Assembly (NCBI RefSeq): GCF_019049655.1
Contig: NZ_JAFMOX010000056.1
Location: 102,581 to 166,580 of the forward strand
Direction of reading: 5' to 3'
Source: Rahnella rivi
Lineage (GTDB): Bacteria; Pseudomonadota; Gammaproteobacteria; Enterobacterales; Enterobacteriaceae
Length of the DNA stretch: 64,000 bases
The stretch's first letter is position 1. The number at the start of each line of letters is the position of its first letter. The notes beneath the pieces were generated by a model. That model searched no databases. It was given only the letters and a program-made list of their open reading frames with translations, and was not told the origin of the DNA. Shown here piece after piece: positions 32,696 to 42,590 of the stretch. The position numbers and the translations under genes were made by a program.

Positions 32696-33195
32696 CAGTT
32701 TGTCTCCAGGGGAATTCAGTAAGGGAATGAAAAGTTACAGCGAAAATGAACCGGTCTGGCGCGAAGTGCGCTGACGGAACCTCATGCGAATCTTGTAAAT
32801 TGTCTTATAAATTAAATGGATACAGGAAATTCCGGTGTGTGGTCTTTCCCGGTACATAGACCTTACCTTATTTATAACTGCCGGGTATTTGAGCGTTATC
32901 ACAAATTAATAACAAATGTAAAATGCTGTTACTTAATATTTAAAACATTGTTTTGTCTTTGATAATTATGTTCAGGCGATTGATTTACTGCGGTATTTTT
33001 TGCAAAAGTGTGACCCGTGTATAACTGTTGAAGTATTGACCAAAGACTCAAAACCTTGTCATCCGTCAAGGACACCCGCGTCAGCAGGCGGGACAATGTA
33101 AATAATAATGAGAACGACTATCAATTAGGTCTTTTTATTTGATACAATTCGGCGTTATTTAACCCATATACACTGATTCTGGCTGGAGGCGACGT
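32696..33195. other. Divergent, AT-rich region between TRAP operon and exbB
   Basis: 500 bases with no credible gene. It holds the TRAP promoter at the left, a long AT-rich middle (about 32870-33020) and the exbB control region with a Fur box at 33104-33122 and a possible -10 TACAAT at 33143-33148. An imperfect palindromic stretch lies near 32793-32813 (TTGTAAATTGTCTTATAA) and could be an operator for the transporter; no cognate regulator gene is nearby. Confidence 0.55.
33104..33122. promoter_or_regulatory. Fur box upstream of exbB
   Basis: AATAATGAGAACGACTATC matches the 19-bp Fur consensus GATAATGATAATCATTATC at 14 of 19 positions. It sits 73 bases before the exbB start, overlapping the expected -35. 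ExbBD are iron-repressed in enterobacteria, which supports the call. Confidence 0.7.
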
Positions 33196-34122
33196 GTGAA
33201 AACGGCTCGCAATAAGATGAAAAAAACGACCTCAGTATTGATGTCGTTAATGTTGGTGGTTGGCCTGAGCGGTAACGCAATGGCTGCACCTGCGACGCCG
33301 GCGGCGAATGCTGTCACTTCTGAAACCACGCAACCGGCACCTGCTGCGGCAGACACCGCGCCCGCGCCGGTTATGCAATCCTCACCAGCGGAAGCTCCCG
33401 TCATCCCTACCGATCTGTCTGTGTTAGGCATGTACCATCATGCTGACGTGGTGGTGAAAACTGTCATGATCGGCCTGCTGCTGGCGTCCGTTGTCACCTG
33501 GGCTTTGCTGTTCAGCAAAGGCTCGGAAGTGTTCAGCGCTAAACGCCGTATGCGCCGTGAATTTGATGCGTTGTCTTCCGTGCGTACGCTGGACGAAGCT
33601 GCCGAGCAGGCTGAGAGTTTCGCCGCCAGCAGCATCAGCGCACAAATGATCCGCGATGCGCAAAATGAACTCGAGCTGTCTGCCGGTTCCACCGACAACA
33701 ACGGCATTAAAGAACGTACCGGTTTCCGTCTGGAGCGTCGTGTGGGTGCTGCCGGGCGTCACATGGGCCGGGGCAATGGGATCCTCGCCACTATCGGGGC
33801 GATCTCTCCGTTCGTCGGTCTGTTTGGTACCGTGTGGGGCATCATGAACAGTTTCATTGGTATCGCCCAAACCCAGACCACTAACCTTGCCGTTGTGGCG
33901 CCAGGTATTGCAGAAGCCCTGCTGGCGACCGCGGTGGGTCTGGTTGCTGCAATCCCTGCGGTGGTTATCTACAACATTTTCGCCCGTACCATCACTTCCT
34001 ATCGTCATCAGGTTGGCGACGTGGCGGCGCAGATTATCCTGTTACAGGGCCGTGATTTGGATCTGGCTGCCAGCGAAGGCGATGCGCCGCGCGGTCAGAC
34101 AGGTCAGTTACGCGTAGGATAA
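33196..34122 (+). CDS. exbB: TonB-system energising protein ExbB, long form
   Basis: 308 residues; E. coli ExbB is 244. ExbB forms the pentameric proton-channel stator that with ExbD energises TonB for siderophore and vitamin B12 uptake. An N-terminal signal-peptide-like segment (about 8-31, ending AMAA) and an Ala/Pro/Thr-rich stretch (31-75) precede the core, which starts at TDLSVLGMYHHADVVVK. The long form is known in other genera such as Pseudomonas. The start is GTG at 33196: GGAGG is spaced 6 bases from it, while the ATG at 33217 is too far. Fur box upstream; exbD follows after 9 bases. Confidence 0.95.
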   Translation: MKTARNKMKKTTSVLMSLMLVVGLSGNAMAAPATPAANAVTSETTQPAPAAADTAPAPVMQSSPAEAPVIPTDLSVLGMYHHADVVVKTVMIGLLLASVVTWALLFSKGSEVFSAKRRMRREFDALSSVRTLDEAAEQAESFAASSISAQMIRDAQNELELSAGSTDNNGIKERTGFRLERRVGAAGRHMGRGNGILATIGAISPFVGLFGTVWGIMNSFIGIAQTQTTNLAVVAPGIAEALLATAVGLVAAIPAVVIYNIFARTITSYRHQVGDVAAQIILLQGRDLDLAASEGDAPRGQTGQLRVG

Positions 34123-34131
34123 GAACAGATT

Positions 34132-34566
34132 ATGGCTATTCGGTTAAACGACGATATCGACGAAAGCGGTGAAATGCATGACATCAACGTCACGCCTTTC
34201 ATCGACGTTATGTTGGTTCTGCTGATCATCTTCATGGTCGCCGCGCCACTGGCCACCGTAGATGTGCGGGTAGATTTACCGGCTTCCACGGCGAAAGCGC
34301 AGCCGCGTCCTGAGAAACCGATCTTCCTGACGGTGAAATCGGACAAACAGCTGTTCCTCGGCGACAGCCCGGTAAATAGCGACAACCTGACCGCCATGCT
34401 CGATCAGCGTACTCAGGGAAATAAGCAGAGTACGATTTTCTTCCGTGCAGATAAGACGGTGGACTACGAAACGCTGATGAATGTGATGGATAACCTGCGT
34501 AAAGCCGGTTATCTGAAAGTCGGGCTGGTAGGTGCAGAACAGACGGGCGCAGCAGCGGCTCAGTAA
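34132..34566 (+). CDS. exbD: TonB-system protein ExbD
   Basis: 144 residues (E. coli 141). One transmembrane helix (about 23-43) contains the proton-relay Asp25 in NVTPFIDVMLVL, followed by a periplasmic domain ending at TVDYETLMNVMDNL. It lies 9 bases after exbB in an iron-regulated operon and ends in a strong terminator. Confidence 0.97.
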   Translation: MAIRLNDDIDESGEMHDINVTPFIDVMLVLLIIFMVAAPLATVDVRVDLPASTAKAQPRPEKPIFLTVKSDKQLFLGDSPVNSDNLTAMLDQRTQGNKQSTIFFRADKTVDYETLMNVMDNLRKAGYLKVGLVGAEQTGAAAAQ

Positions 34567-34591
34567 GTTATCCTTCGGATCCGAAGCATAA

Positions 34592-34618
34592 AAAAGGCCA
34601 GCATTGCTGGCCTTTTGC
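34592..34618. terminator. Bidirectional terminator between exbD and garD
   Basis: An 11-bp stem AAAAGGCCAGC/GCTGGCCTTTT with an ATT loop separates convergent genes; U tracts occur both ways. Confidence 0.92.
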
Positions 34619-34635
34619 TTTGGTGATGTGGCAGA

Positions 34636-36207
34636 TCAGGTCACCGGCGCCGGGTTAAACACCGCCAGCGCATTGTGAATACCCCAGGTATCGGACCAGG
34701 TTTTTTTACGACCGCTGGCGATGTCCAGAATAAAGTGGAACAGCTCCCAGCCGACGTCTTCGATGGTGGCGTCCCCGGTGGCGATCGTACCGGCGTTGAT
34801 GTCCATCAGGTCATGCCAGCGGTTCGCCAGCGTGGTGCGGGTAGCCATTTTTATCACCGGCACCGCCAGCAGGCCGTACGGCGTACCGCGCCCGGTGGTA
34901 AAGACCTGCACAGTGATGCCCGAGGCCAGTTGCTGCGTTCCACAGACGAAATCACTGGCTGGCGTCGCAGCGAAAATCAGGCCTTTTTTGGTCGGACGTT
35001 GCCCCGGAGACAATACTTCTGAAATTGCGCTGGTGCCCGATTTCGCAATCGAACCGAGTGCTTTTTCCACCACGTTAGCCAGTCCGCCTTTCTTGTTGCC
35101 CGGCGACGGGTTGGCGCTGCGGTCGGTTTGTCCGAGGGACAGATAATTATCGTACCAGGCCATCTCTTCCAGCAGGCGTTTACCGACGCTGACGTCAGCA
35201 GCACGCGGAGTCAGCAGGTGGATCGCATCGCGCACTTCCGTCACTTCAGAGAACATCACCGTGCCGCCGCAGCGAACCAGCAGATCCGAGGCAAAGCCCA
35301 CGGCAGGATTGGCAGTCACGCCGGAGAAAGCGTCGCTGCCGCCACACTGCATGCCGACCACCAGGTCAGAGGCCGGACAGGTTTCGCGCTGACGACGGTT
35401 CAGCCGTTCCAGATGGAACTGCGCGACGGTCAGGATATCGTCAACCATTGACTGGAAACCGACGTGCTGCTCATCCTGCAAACGGACGATGTGGGTGTCG
35501 TCGAGGGAAATGGCCTGCACGTCCGGCGTGCCTTCCAGCAGGCGTTCAGGTTGTAATTTCTCACAACCTAAGCCGACCACCATGACTTCGCCGCCAAAGT
35601 TCGGATTCAGTGCCAGATTGTGAATGGTGCGGATCGGGACGACCGCTGCCGGTGCGTTGATCGCCACGCCACATCCGTACAGATGATTCAGCGCCACCAC
35701 GCCATCGACGTTAGGGAATTTGGGCAGTAAATCACGCTCGATGATTTTTACTACGTAATCCACCACCCCCGCCACACAGTGAACGCTGGTGGTAATGCCG
35801 AGCAGATTTTTAGTGCCTACGCTGCCGTCTTCGTTGCGGTAGCCTTCAAACGTGAAGCCTTCCAGCGGCGGCAACGCAGGGGGAACCCGGGTAGCCAGCG
35901 GCAGGCTGTTCAGTTCCGGAGCGACGGGCAGTTCGACCAGGGATTCGTCTATCCAGCCGCCCTGGGCGATTTCCCGCACGGCATAACCAATCACTTCACC
36001 ATAACGAATAATATCGCCGCCTTTGGCAATGGTTTGTAAAGCAACTTTATGGCCCTGAGGAATATGCTCAATTAATTCCAGACCATTTGAAAATCGGGTG
36101 CCGGCTTTTAAGCCGTTATCATTCACAATAATGGCAACGTTATCGTTTTCATGAACTTTAATGAAAAGTGCGTCGGTTGCATGCTCTTTATCTTTATTAC
36201 GTGACAT
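34636..36207 (-). CDS. garD: Galactarate dehydratase
   Basis: 523 residues, identical in length to E. coli GarD. It dehydrates meso-galactarate to 5-dehydro-4-deoxyglucarate, the first pathway step. The N-terminal SAF-like domain (1-100, [15 protein letters not shown]) precedes the UxaA/GarD catalytic part with conserved cysteines in [19 protein letters not shown] (about 283-301) and [12 protein letters not shown]. It is divergent from garP over 538 bases containing a CRP site, matching the E. coli garD / garPLRK layout. Confidence 0.96.
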   Translation of the reverse strand: MSRNKDKEHATDALFIKVHENDNVAIIVNDNGLKAGTRFSNGLELIEHIPQGHKVALQTIAKGGDIIRYGEVIGYAVREIAQGGWIDESLVELPVAPELNSLPLATRVPPALPPLEGFTFEGYRNEDGSVGTKNLLGITTSVHCVAGVVDYVVKIIERDLLPKFPNVDGVVALNHLYGCGVAINAPAAVVPIRTIHNLALNPNFGGEVMVVGLGCEKLQPERLLEGTPDVQAISLDDTHIVRLQDEQHVGFQSMVDDILTVAQFHLERLNRRQRETCPASDLVVGMQCGGSDAFSGVTANPAVGFASDLLVRCGGTVMFSEVTEVRDAIHLLTPRAADVSVGKRLLEEMAWYDNYLSLGQTDRSANPSPGNKKGGLANVVEKALGSIAKSGTSAISEVLSPGQRPTKKGLIFAATPASDFVCGTQQLASGITVQVFTTGRGTPYGLLAVPVIKMATRTTLANRWHDLMDINAGTIATGDATIEDVGWELFHFILDIASGRKKTWSDTWGIHNALAVFNPAPVT

Positions 36208-36408
36208 AACTGTCTCCGCGTTTATTAAACATCCCGAAAAAAGAACCTTCGGTTAATTCTCTGAATTCGTAGCGTACAAATGTTGCGTTTTGTCTTTTCG
36301 GCAATACAGGGTATGCATCCATTATAAAACAGCTGTCCGGGAACCTCATTGTGCAACTGACCAGCTTTTCACCCGCTGAACGTCATTCTGTGTGGCAGGT
36401 GACAGAAT

Positions 36409-36430
36409 AAATGTGATGAATATCACCCTT
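36409..36430. promoter_or_regulatory. CRP-cAMP binding site
   Basis: The core TGTGA-N6-TCACC at 36412-36427 differs from the TGTGA-N6-TCACA consensus at one base, with A-rich left flank. Catabolite control of sugar-acid genes fits. Confidence 0.65.
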
Positions 36431-36483
36431 TGATCTGTGCGGCTTCAGCCGCCGCGTGAACTGTGATTATCCTCCCACAATGA

Positions 36484-36538
36484 TGTGTGAATGCAAAAGA
36501 ATAGTCGTTTTCAACCGGCGTATTCTTGTGCGAATGCA
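36484..36538. repeat. Direct repeat TGTGyGAATGCA, candidate operator pair
   Basis: TGTGTGAATGCA (36484-36495) and TGTGCGAATGCA (36527-36538) match at 11 of 12 bases, 43 bases apart (about four helical turns). The second is itself an inverted repeat TGTGC-GAAT-GCACA. This could be the CdaR operator; I know no verified consensus to test it. Confidence 0.45.
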
Positions 36539-36745
36539 CAGTGTTATTTGAGGCATCGTTTTTTATACTGTGTTGGCCCTCTGAAGGTAGCGTTCAAAGC
36601 AATACAGGTAAATTTCAGACATAAATAAATAATTATGAAATGTCTGTCTCATATAAAGGAAAACCGCAGGCGAAAAGTAAAAACGTTATTTCGATAACTT
36701 TGATTTCTCTGCGAATGATTCCGTAATAGTAAAATGAGGGTCACC

Positions 36746-38092
36746 ATGAGCGTTCAATCCCAGTCCCGAGTGCTGGCGCAAAGTAAGACGCGAACACATA
36801 TTCGCTATTATATTTTGCTGATTATATTTCTTATCACGGCGGTGAATTATGCCGACCGTGCAACGCTTTCCATTGCCGGTACCGAGGTCGCGCGTGAGCT
36901 GGGCCTGGATGCCGCTGATATGGGGCAAATCTTCGCGGCGTTTGGCTGGGCATATCTGATCATGCAGTTGCCTGGTGGCTGGCTGCTGGACAAATTCGGT
37001 TCCAAAAAAGTCTACACCTACAGCCTGTTTTTCTGGTCACTGTTCACGCTGTTACAAGGTTTTGTGGGCTGGTTCCCGCTGGCGTACGGCGCGCTGACGC
37101 TGTTCATCCTGCGCTTTATGCTCGGTTTCTCCGAAGCGCCTTCCTTCCCGGCCAACGCCCGTATCGTGGCGGCCTGGTTCCCGACGAAAGAACGCGGAAC
37201 GGCTTCGGCGATTTTTAACTCCGCTCAGTATTTCTCGCTCGCGCTGTTCTCTCCGCTGCTCGGCTGGCTGACCTACGCCTGGGGCTGGGAACATGTCTTT
37301 ATCGTGATGGGGGTGATTGGTTTTGTGCTGACGCTGGTGTGGATCAAATTTATCCACAACCCGCCGGAACACCCTGGCATATCGAAAAGCGAGCTGGAAT
37401 TTATTAAAGAAGGCGGCGCGGTGGTCGACATCGACCACAAGAAAGCCGACGGCGCGAAAAGTGGCCCGAAATGGAGCTATGTGCGCCAGATGCTGAGCAA
37501 CCGCATGATGCTTGGGATCTTCTTCGGCCAATACTTTATTAACAGTATTACGTGGTTCTTCCTGACCTGGTTCCCGATTTATCTGGTTCAGGAAAAGGGC
37601 ATGTCTATCCTCAAAGTGGGGATGATTGCGGCCATTCCGGCGCTGTGCGGCTTTGCCGGTGGCGTACTCGGCGGCGTGTTCTCCGATTACCTGCTCAAAC
37701 GCGGTTTCTCCCTGACCGTGGCGCGTAAAATTCCGATTGTGCTGGGCATGCTGTTAGCCACCAGCATCATTTTATGTAACTACACCGATAACAATACCCT
37801 GGTCGTTACCCTGATGGCCCTGGCGTTCTTCGGTAAAGGCTTCGGTGCGCTGGGCTGGCCGGTGATTGCAGATACCGCACCGAAAGAAGTGATTGGCCTG
37901 TGCGGCGGTATCTTCAACGTCTTTGGCAACGTCGCGTCAATCGTTACTCCGCTGGTCATCGGCTATATCGTTAAAGGGTTGCATTCTTTCAACATGGCTC
38001 TGATTTTCGTCGGCTGTTCCGCCCTGATGGCGATGCTGTGTTACCTGCTGGTCGTCGGTGAAATCAAACGTCTCGAACTAAAGAAACAGTAA
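36746..38092 (+). CDS. garP: Galactarate/glucarate MFS transporter
   Basis: 448 residues, 12 predicted helices, anion:cation symporter family of the MFS. It is strongly similar to E. coli GarP and GudP, which import galactarate and glucarate. Signature stretches are [12 protein letters not shown] (helix 1), [22 protein letters not shown] (helices 2-3) and [23 protein letters not shown] (helix 4 and loop). The start MSVQSQ at 36746 has GAGG 6-7 bases upstream; the in-frame ATG at 36734 lacks a site. First gene of garPLRK. Confidence 0.93.
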   Translation: MSVQSQSRVLAQSKTRTHIRYYILLIIFLITAVNYADRATLSIAGTEVARELGLDAADMGQIFAAFGWAYLIMQLPGGWLLDKFGSKKVYTYSLFFWSLFTLLQGFVGWFPLAYGALTLFILRFMLGFSEAPSFPANARIVAAWFPTKERGTASAIFNSAQYFSLALFSPLLGWLTYAWGWEHVFIVMGVIGFVLTLVWIKFIHNPPEHPGISKSELEFIKEGGAVVDIDHKKADGAKSGPKWSYVRQMLSNRMMLGIFFGQYFINSITWFFLTWFPIYLVQEKGMSILKVGMIAAIPALCGFAGGVLGGVFSDYLLKRGFSLTVARKIPIVLGMLLATSIILCNYTDNNTLVVTLMALAFFGKGFGALGWPVIADTAPKEVIGLCGGIFNVFGNVASIVTPLVIGYIVKGLHSFNMALIFVGCSALMAMLCYLLVVGEIKRLELKKQ

Positions 38093-38100
38093 ATTGCGAT

Positions 38101-38130
38101 GGCGGGCAGACGGGAACTCCCGCGCCCGCC
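38101..38130 (+). other. Intercistronic stem-loop between garP and garL
   Basis: A nested hairpin with outer GGCGGGC/GCCCGCC and inner CGGGA/TCCCG stems, no T tract. It is probably an RNA stability or processing element, and not a terminator. Confidence 0.6.
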
Positions 38131-38147
38131 CTATAACGAGGTCAACT

Positions 38148-38918
38148 ATGAGTAATCCAATGATTCCAAACCGGTTCCGTCAGGACTTACTGCAAGGCAA
38201 AACGCTGATCGGATGCTGGGCCGCATTGTGCAACCCGATTGCCACAGAAGTGTTGGGTGTCGCAGGATTTGACTGGCTGTTGCTCGACGGCGAACACGCA
38301 CCCAATGACATCAGCACTTTTGTTCCACAGCTGATGGCGCTTAAAGGCAGCAAAAGCGCGCCGGTCGTGCGACCGCCATTCAACGAGCCGGTGGTGATTA
38401 AACGTCTGCTCGATATCGGTTTCTACAATTTCCTGATCCCGTTTGTTGAGACGCAGGAGCAGGCCGAACGTGCCGTCGCCTCCACGCGCTATCCGCCGGC
38501 AGGGATCCGCGGCGTATCCGTTTCGCATCGCAGCAACATGTTTGGCACGGTGCCGGACTACTTCACCAGCATTAACGACAACATCACGGTGATGGTGCAA
38601 ATCGAGAGCCAGCAGGGCGTTGATAACCTCGATGCGATTGCCGCTACCGACGGCATTGACGGCATATTTGTCGGGCCAAGCGATCTGGCCGCTGGCATGG
38701 GGCACCTCGGCAACGCCGGTCATCCGGAAGTACAGGCTGCCATTCGTCACATTTTTGAACGCGCAAAAGCCCACGGAAAATCCAGCGGCATTCTGGCGCC
38801 GGTCGAAGCCGATGCGCGCCGCTACATGGAATGGGGCGCGACCTTTGTGGCCGTTGGCAGCGACTTGGGTATTTATCGCGCAGGAACGCAGGCGCTGTGT
38901 GATCGCTTCACTAAGTGA
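38148..38918 (+). CDS. garL: 5-keto-4-deoxy-D-glucarate aldolase
   Basis: 256 residues, same as E. coli GarL, an HpcH/HpaI class II aldolase. It splits 5-dehydro-4-deoxyglucarate to pyruvate and tartronate semialdehyde. Catalytic and metal regions visible are [11 protein letters not shown] (about 44-54), [13 protein letters not shown] (about 151-163, metal Glu) and [15 protein letters not shown] (about 175-189, metal Asp). The start at 38148 has GAGG 6-7 bases before it. Confidence 0.96.
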   Translation: MSNPMIPNRFRQDLLQGKTLIGCWAALCNPIATEVLGVAGFDWLLLDGEHAPNDISTFVPQLMALKGSKSAPVVRPPFNEPVVIKRLLDIGFYNFLIPFVETQEQAERAVASTRYPPAGIRGVSVSHRSNMFGTVPDYFTSINDNITVMVQIESQQGVDNLDAIAATDGIDGIFVGPSDLAAGMGHLGNAGHPEVQAAIRHIFERAKAHGKSSGILAPVEADARRYMEWGATFVAVGSDLGIYRAGTQALCDRFTK

Positions 38919-38950
38919 TCTCATCACATCAATAATCAGAGGATATTCGA

Positions 38951-39835
38951 ATGAAAATTGGCTTTATTGGTTTAGGCATCATGGGCAAGCCTATGAGTAA
39001 AAACCTGCTCAAAGCAGGGTATGAACTGGTGGTCATGGACCGCAATCTTGATACCGTGGGCGAAATTGTTGCGCTGGGTGCCACTGCTGCTGACACACCG
39101 AAAGCGGTCGCTGAACAGTCTGACGTGATCATTACTATGCTGCCAAATTCGCCTCAGGTGAAAGACGTGGCGTTGGGCGAAAACGGCCTGATCGAAGGCG
39201 CGCGTCCTGGGACGATTTTCATCGACATGAGTTCCATCGCACCGCTGGCCAGCCGTGAAATCAGCGAAGCGCTGGCAGCGAAACAAATTGCGATGCTGGA
39301 TGCACCTGTCTCCGGCGGCGAACCAAAAGCCATCGACGGCACCATGTCGGTGATGGTTGGCGGTGATAAAGCCGTGTTCGATCATTGCTATGACATCATG
39401 AAGTCGATGGCGGGATCTGTGGTGCATACCGGCGACATCGGCGCGGGTAACGTCACTAAGCTGGCAAACCAGGTCATTGTTGCGCTGAACATTGCGGCAA
39501 TGTCAGAAGCACTGGTGCTGGCCACCAAAGCGGGCGTCGATCCTAACCTGGTATTCCAGGCCATCCGGGGTGGACTGGCAGGCAGCACCGTTCTGGAAGC
39601 GAAAGCGCCGATGGTGATGGATCGCAATTTCAAACCGGGCTTCCGTATAGATTTGCACATCAAAGATTTAGCCAATGCACTCGACACCTCTCATGGCGTA
39701 GGTGCGCAACTGCCTCTGACCTCGCTGGTCATGGAAATGATGCAGGCTCTGAAAGCGGATGGTCACGGGCAATCTGACCATAGCGCCATTGCACGCTATT
39801 ATGAAAACTTAGCGAAGGTTGAAGTTACCCGTTAG
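38951..39835 (+). CDS. garR: Tartronate semialdehyde reductase
   Basis: 294 residues, same as E. coli GarR, beta-hydroxyacid dehydrogenase family. It reduces tartronate semialdehyde to D-glycerate with NADH. The Rossmann motif is GFIGLGIMGKPMSKNL (about 4-19); substrate-site SGG lies in DAPVSGGEPKAIDG (about 118-131) and the catalytic lysine in GAGNVTKLANQ (about 165-175). It lies 32 bases after garL. Confidence 0.97.
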   Translation: MKIGFIGLGIMGKPMSKNLLKAGYELVVMDRNLDTVGEIVALGATAADTPKAVAEQSDVIITMLPNSPQVKDVALGENGLIEGARPGTIFIDMSSIAPLASREISEALAAKQIAMLDAPVSGGEPKAIDGTMSVMVGGDKAVFDHCYDIMKSMAGSVVHTGDIGAGNVTKLANQVIVALNIAAMSEALVLATKAGVDPNLVFQAIRGGLAGSTVLEAKAPMVMDRNFKPGFRIDLHIKDLANALDTSHGVGAQLPLTSLVMEMMQALKADGHGQSDHSAIARYYENLAKVEVTR

Positions 39836-39955
39836 TCAGAGGTGGCCGCGCGGCCAGATGTACGTGAATCGTGCCGCGTTGCCCTTCCGGCAGAAAGCAA
39901 AACTGACAGGACGCTATTCCACAACGGCGCGTGCAGTTATGAAGGTAATGACTTT

Positions 39956-41095
39956 ATGAAAATAGTGATCGCACCGGATTCATACAAAGAAAGTTTGTCT
40001 GCATTGGATGTGGCGAAGGCCATCGAAAGCGGATTTCGTGAGATTTTTCCTGAGGCGGAATACATTAAATTGCCGGTGGCCGACGGCGGTGAGGGAACGG
40101 TAGAAGCCATGGTCGCGGCGACCGGCGGACGCATCGTAAAAGTGAATGTCACCGGCCCGCTGGGCACACCGCTCGACGCGTTCTTCGGGCTTTCCGGCGA
40201 CGAGAAAATCGCCTTTATCGAAATGGCGGCCGCCAGCGGGCTGGAAAGTGTCCCGGCGGCGCAGCGCAATCCCCTTAAAACCACCTCTTATGGCACAGGC
40301 GAACTGATCCATTCGGCACTCGACCATGGCGTCAAACACTGCATCATCGGTATCGGCGGCAGCGCCACCAATGACGGCGGGGCAGGCATGATGCAGGCGC
40401 TGGGCGCGAAGTTACTGACTCAGGAGGGTAAACCGATCGGCCAGGGCGGCGGTGAGCTGGAGAAACTGCATCACATTGATATCAGCGGGCTGGATCCGCG
40501 GATCAAAAAATGCCGCTTTGAAGTGGCGTGTGACGTGACCAATCCGCTGACCGGCAAAGACGGTGCGTCTGCCATCTTTGGCCCGCAAAAAGGCGCAACG
40601 CCTGAGATGATCGAGCAGCTCGACGGTTATCTGCATCATTACGCCAGCGTGATCAAACAGGATTTGGGTATCGATGTTGAGCACGTTCCCGGCGCAGGCG
40701 CGGCCGGCGGTATGGGCGCAGCACTGTACGGATTCTGCGGCGCGGAATTGCGTCAGGGTATCGAGATCGTCACCGATGCGCTGGGGCTGGATGCGTTAGT
40801 GAAAGATGCCACGCTTGTGATCACCGGTGAAGGACGAATCGACAGCCAGAGCATCAACGGCAAAGTGCCGATCGGCGTGGCGCGGGTCGCCAAGCGTTAT
40901 AACAAACCTGTGATCGGCATTGCGGGCAGCCTGACGAAAGATGTTGATGTGGTGTATGCACACGGGCTGGATGCGGTTTTCAGCGTGCTCTATAGTGTGT
41001 GTACGCTGGAAGATGCGCTGAAAAATGCCGCTGATAATCTGCGTAAATCAGCACGCAATATTGCCGCGACCATTAAGTTATCGCAAAAGCTCTGA
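39956..41095 (+). CDS. garK: Glycerate 2-kinase
   Basis: 379 residues (E. coli 381). It phosphorylates D-glycerate to 2-phosphoglycerate, completing galactarate catabolism and feeding enolase. Landmarks are the N-terminal MKIVIAPDSYKESLSA, GGSATNDGGAGMMQALGA (about 128-145) and GAGAAGGMGAALYGF (about 245-259). The start at 39956 has AAGG 10 bases upstream; a longer reading from 39842 is unconserved. A 120-base spacer separates it from garR. Confidence 0.95.
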   Translation: MKIVIAPDSYKESLSALDVAKAIESGFREIFPEAEYIKLPVADGGEGTVEAMVAATGGRIVKVNVTGPLGTPLDAFFGLSGDEKIAFIEMAAASGLESVPAAQRNPLKTTSYGTGELIHSALDHGVKHCIIGIGGSATNDGGAGMMQALGAKLLTQEGKPIGQGGGELEKLHHIDISGLDPRIKKCRFEVACDVTNPLTGKDGASAIFGPQKGATPEMIEQLDGYLHHYASVIKQDLGIDVEHVPGAGAAGGMGAALYGFCGAELRQGIEIVTDALGLDALVKDATLVITGEGRIDSQSINGKVPIGVARVAKRYNKPVIGIAGSLTKDVDVVYAHGLDAVFSVLYSVCTLEDALKNAADNLRKSARNIAATIKLSQKL

Positions 41096-41136
41096 AAGCT
41101 TATTTACAGTAAAAAATCAGCAACAAGGCGTCATTA

Positions 41137-41180
41137 AAAAACCGGTGTTCAGGCCCAGCCTGCGCCGGTTTTTGTGTTTT
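41137..41180 (+). terminator. Terminator of the garPLRK operon
   Basis: AAAAACCGG/CCGGTTTTT encloses a second small stem CAGGC/GCCTG; a T-rich tail follows. Confidence 0.88.
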
Positions 41181-41235
41181 ATTCCCGACGATTTTACGTT
41201 AGTTTTTAGAATCAAATCGCAACGGGAACGTAGCC

Positions 41236-42543
41236 ATGTCAGAGATTGATTTTTCGAAGCAACCGGTCAATACACACACTAAAGGTTTAGGGCCACTCAG
41301 CGCGGATGCCTGCATGGGCGATATTCGCCAGCAAGGCTGGAATATCCTGCGCGAGGACGTCAGCCTGCCGGTGGCAGTGCTGCTCGAGGAGAGAATCGAA
41401 CACAATCTTTCGTGGATGCGTGAATTTATTCAGCGTTATCAGTTAAAACTCGCGCCACACGGCAAAACCACCATGAGCCCGGAGCTGTATAAGATGCAGC
41501 TGGAGTTTGGTGCGTGGGGCATCACGCTGGCGACCGCGCCGCAGGTTAATGCCGCTTTTAAGCACGGCGTGCGCAAAGTCATCATGGCGAACCAACTGAT
41601 TGGCAAAGGCAATATGGCGATAATTGCCGGATTGCTGTGTGAGGATCCTGATTTCGAATTTTCCTGCGTGGTGGATTCTGCCGACAACGTTGATGCCCTC
41701 GGCCATTATTTCGCCAGCCAGCAACTGACGTTACGCATGATGTTTGAGTACGGTATTCAGGGCGGGCGTACCGGTATCCGTACCGCAGAACAGGAAGCAG
41801 ACGTGCTGGCCGCGGTCAAACGCTGGCCGCAGTCTCTGGCGCTGATCGGTGTCGAGCTGTATGAAGGTGTCAGCAACGACGAAGCGGCGATCCGTGCATT
41901 TCTGCGCCACGTCGTCACGCGTACTGAAGCGCTGGCGCAGGCAGGCGAATTCGCCGAACAACAGGTGATATTAACCGGTGCAGGTTCCGCCTGGTTTGAT
42001 GTGGTGGCGGAGGAGTTAACGCGTGAGAGCCGCTATCTGGACTGCGATAAACGGTATCAGCTGGATGTGATTTTGCGTTCAGGTTGTTACGTCACGCATG
42101 ACGTCGGTACCTATCAGGCTGCACTGGAAAGAATGCAAACCAGTAATCCGGTGGCACGTGAAATGAACAGCAGCTTACAGCCTGCTTTGCAGGTCTGGGC
42201 GGCCGTGCAGTCATTGCCGGAGCCGGGCCGGGCGATTATCGCTTTCGGCAAACGTGACGCCGGCTACGACGCCGGATACCCGAAAGCCGCCGGTCATTTC
42301 CGTCCCCGCAGTGCAACACAGTCAGGCTATACCACCGTCGTACCAGCACCGGAAGACTGGAAGGTTTATGCGATGATGGATCAGCATGCGTTTATGTCGA
42401 TCCCTGAAAATGCCGATCTGAAAGTCGGTGACATGCTGGTGTTCGACATTTGTCACCCCTGTCTGACATTCGACAAATGGCGTCAGCTGTTGCTGGTGAA
42501 TGAACAGTGGGACGTGACCGGCGCAGTGACGACCTGGTTTTGA
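41236..42543 (+). CDS. D-serine dehydratase/D-threonine aldolase-like PLP enzyme
   Basis: 435 residues, fold-type III PLP enzyme with an alanine-racemase-like barrel and a C-terminal metal site. The PLP lysine is Lys77 in LAPHGKTTMSP and the zinc ligands are probably the His and Cys of FDICHPCLTFDKW near 413-425. The family (COG3616) includes D-serine dehydratase and D-threonine aldolase and is often annotated as amino acid deaminase; exact substrate is not resolved here. It stands between the gar terminator and its own terminator, so it is independently expressed. No clear ribosome site beyond a weak GGGAACG. Confidence 0.85.
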   Translation: MSEIDFSKQPVNTHTKGLGPLSADACMGDIRQQGWNILREDVSLPVAVLLEERIEHNLSWMREFIQRYQLKLAPHGKTTMSPELYKMQLEFGAWGITLATAPQVNAAFKHGVRKVIMANQLIGKGNMAIIAGLLCEDPDFEFSCVVDSADNVDALGHYFASQQLTLRMMFEYGIQGGRTGIRTAEQEADVLAAVKRWPQSLALIGVELYEGVSNDEAAIRAFLRHVVTRTEALAQAGEFAEQQVILTGAGSAWFDVVAEELTRESRYLDCDKRYQLDVILRSGCYVTHDVGTYQAALERMQTSNPVAREMNSSLQPALQVWAAVQSLPEPGRAIIAFGKRDAGYDAGYPKAAGHFRPRSATQSGYTTVVPAPEDWKVYAMMDQHAFMSIPENADLKVGDMLVFDICHPCLTFDKWRQLLLVNEQWDVTGAVTTWF

Positions 42544-42562
42544 CAGACGTTCACGACCTGTA

Positions 42563-42590
42563 AAAACGCCCGGACATTGCCGGGCGTTTT
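42563..42590. terminator. Bidirectional terminator between the PLP enzyme gene and barA
   Basis: An 11-bp stem AAAACGCCCGG/CCGGGCGTTTT with a six-base loop separates convergent genes. Confidence 0.92.

Larger units (their letters stand above)
36208..36745. other. Divergent control region garD/garP
   Basis: 538 bases without a gene. It holds a good CRP site (36409-36430) and two near-identical 12-mers (36484-36495 and 36527-36538), with a partial third at 36710-36717. In E. coli this divergent region is controlled by CdaR and cAMP-CRP; cdaR itself is not in this window. Confidence 0.6.

Noticed and set aside
38101..38130. Stem-loop after garP as a terminator
   Set aside because: No T tract follows and garL begins within 20 bases on the same strand.
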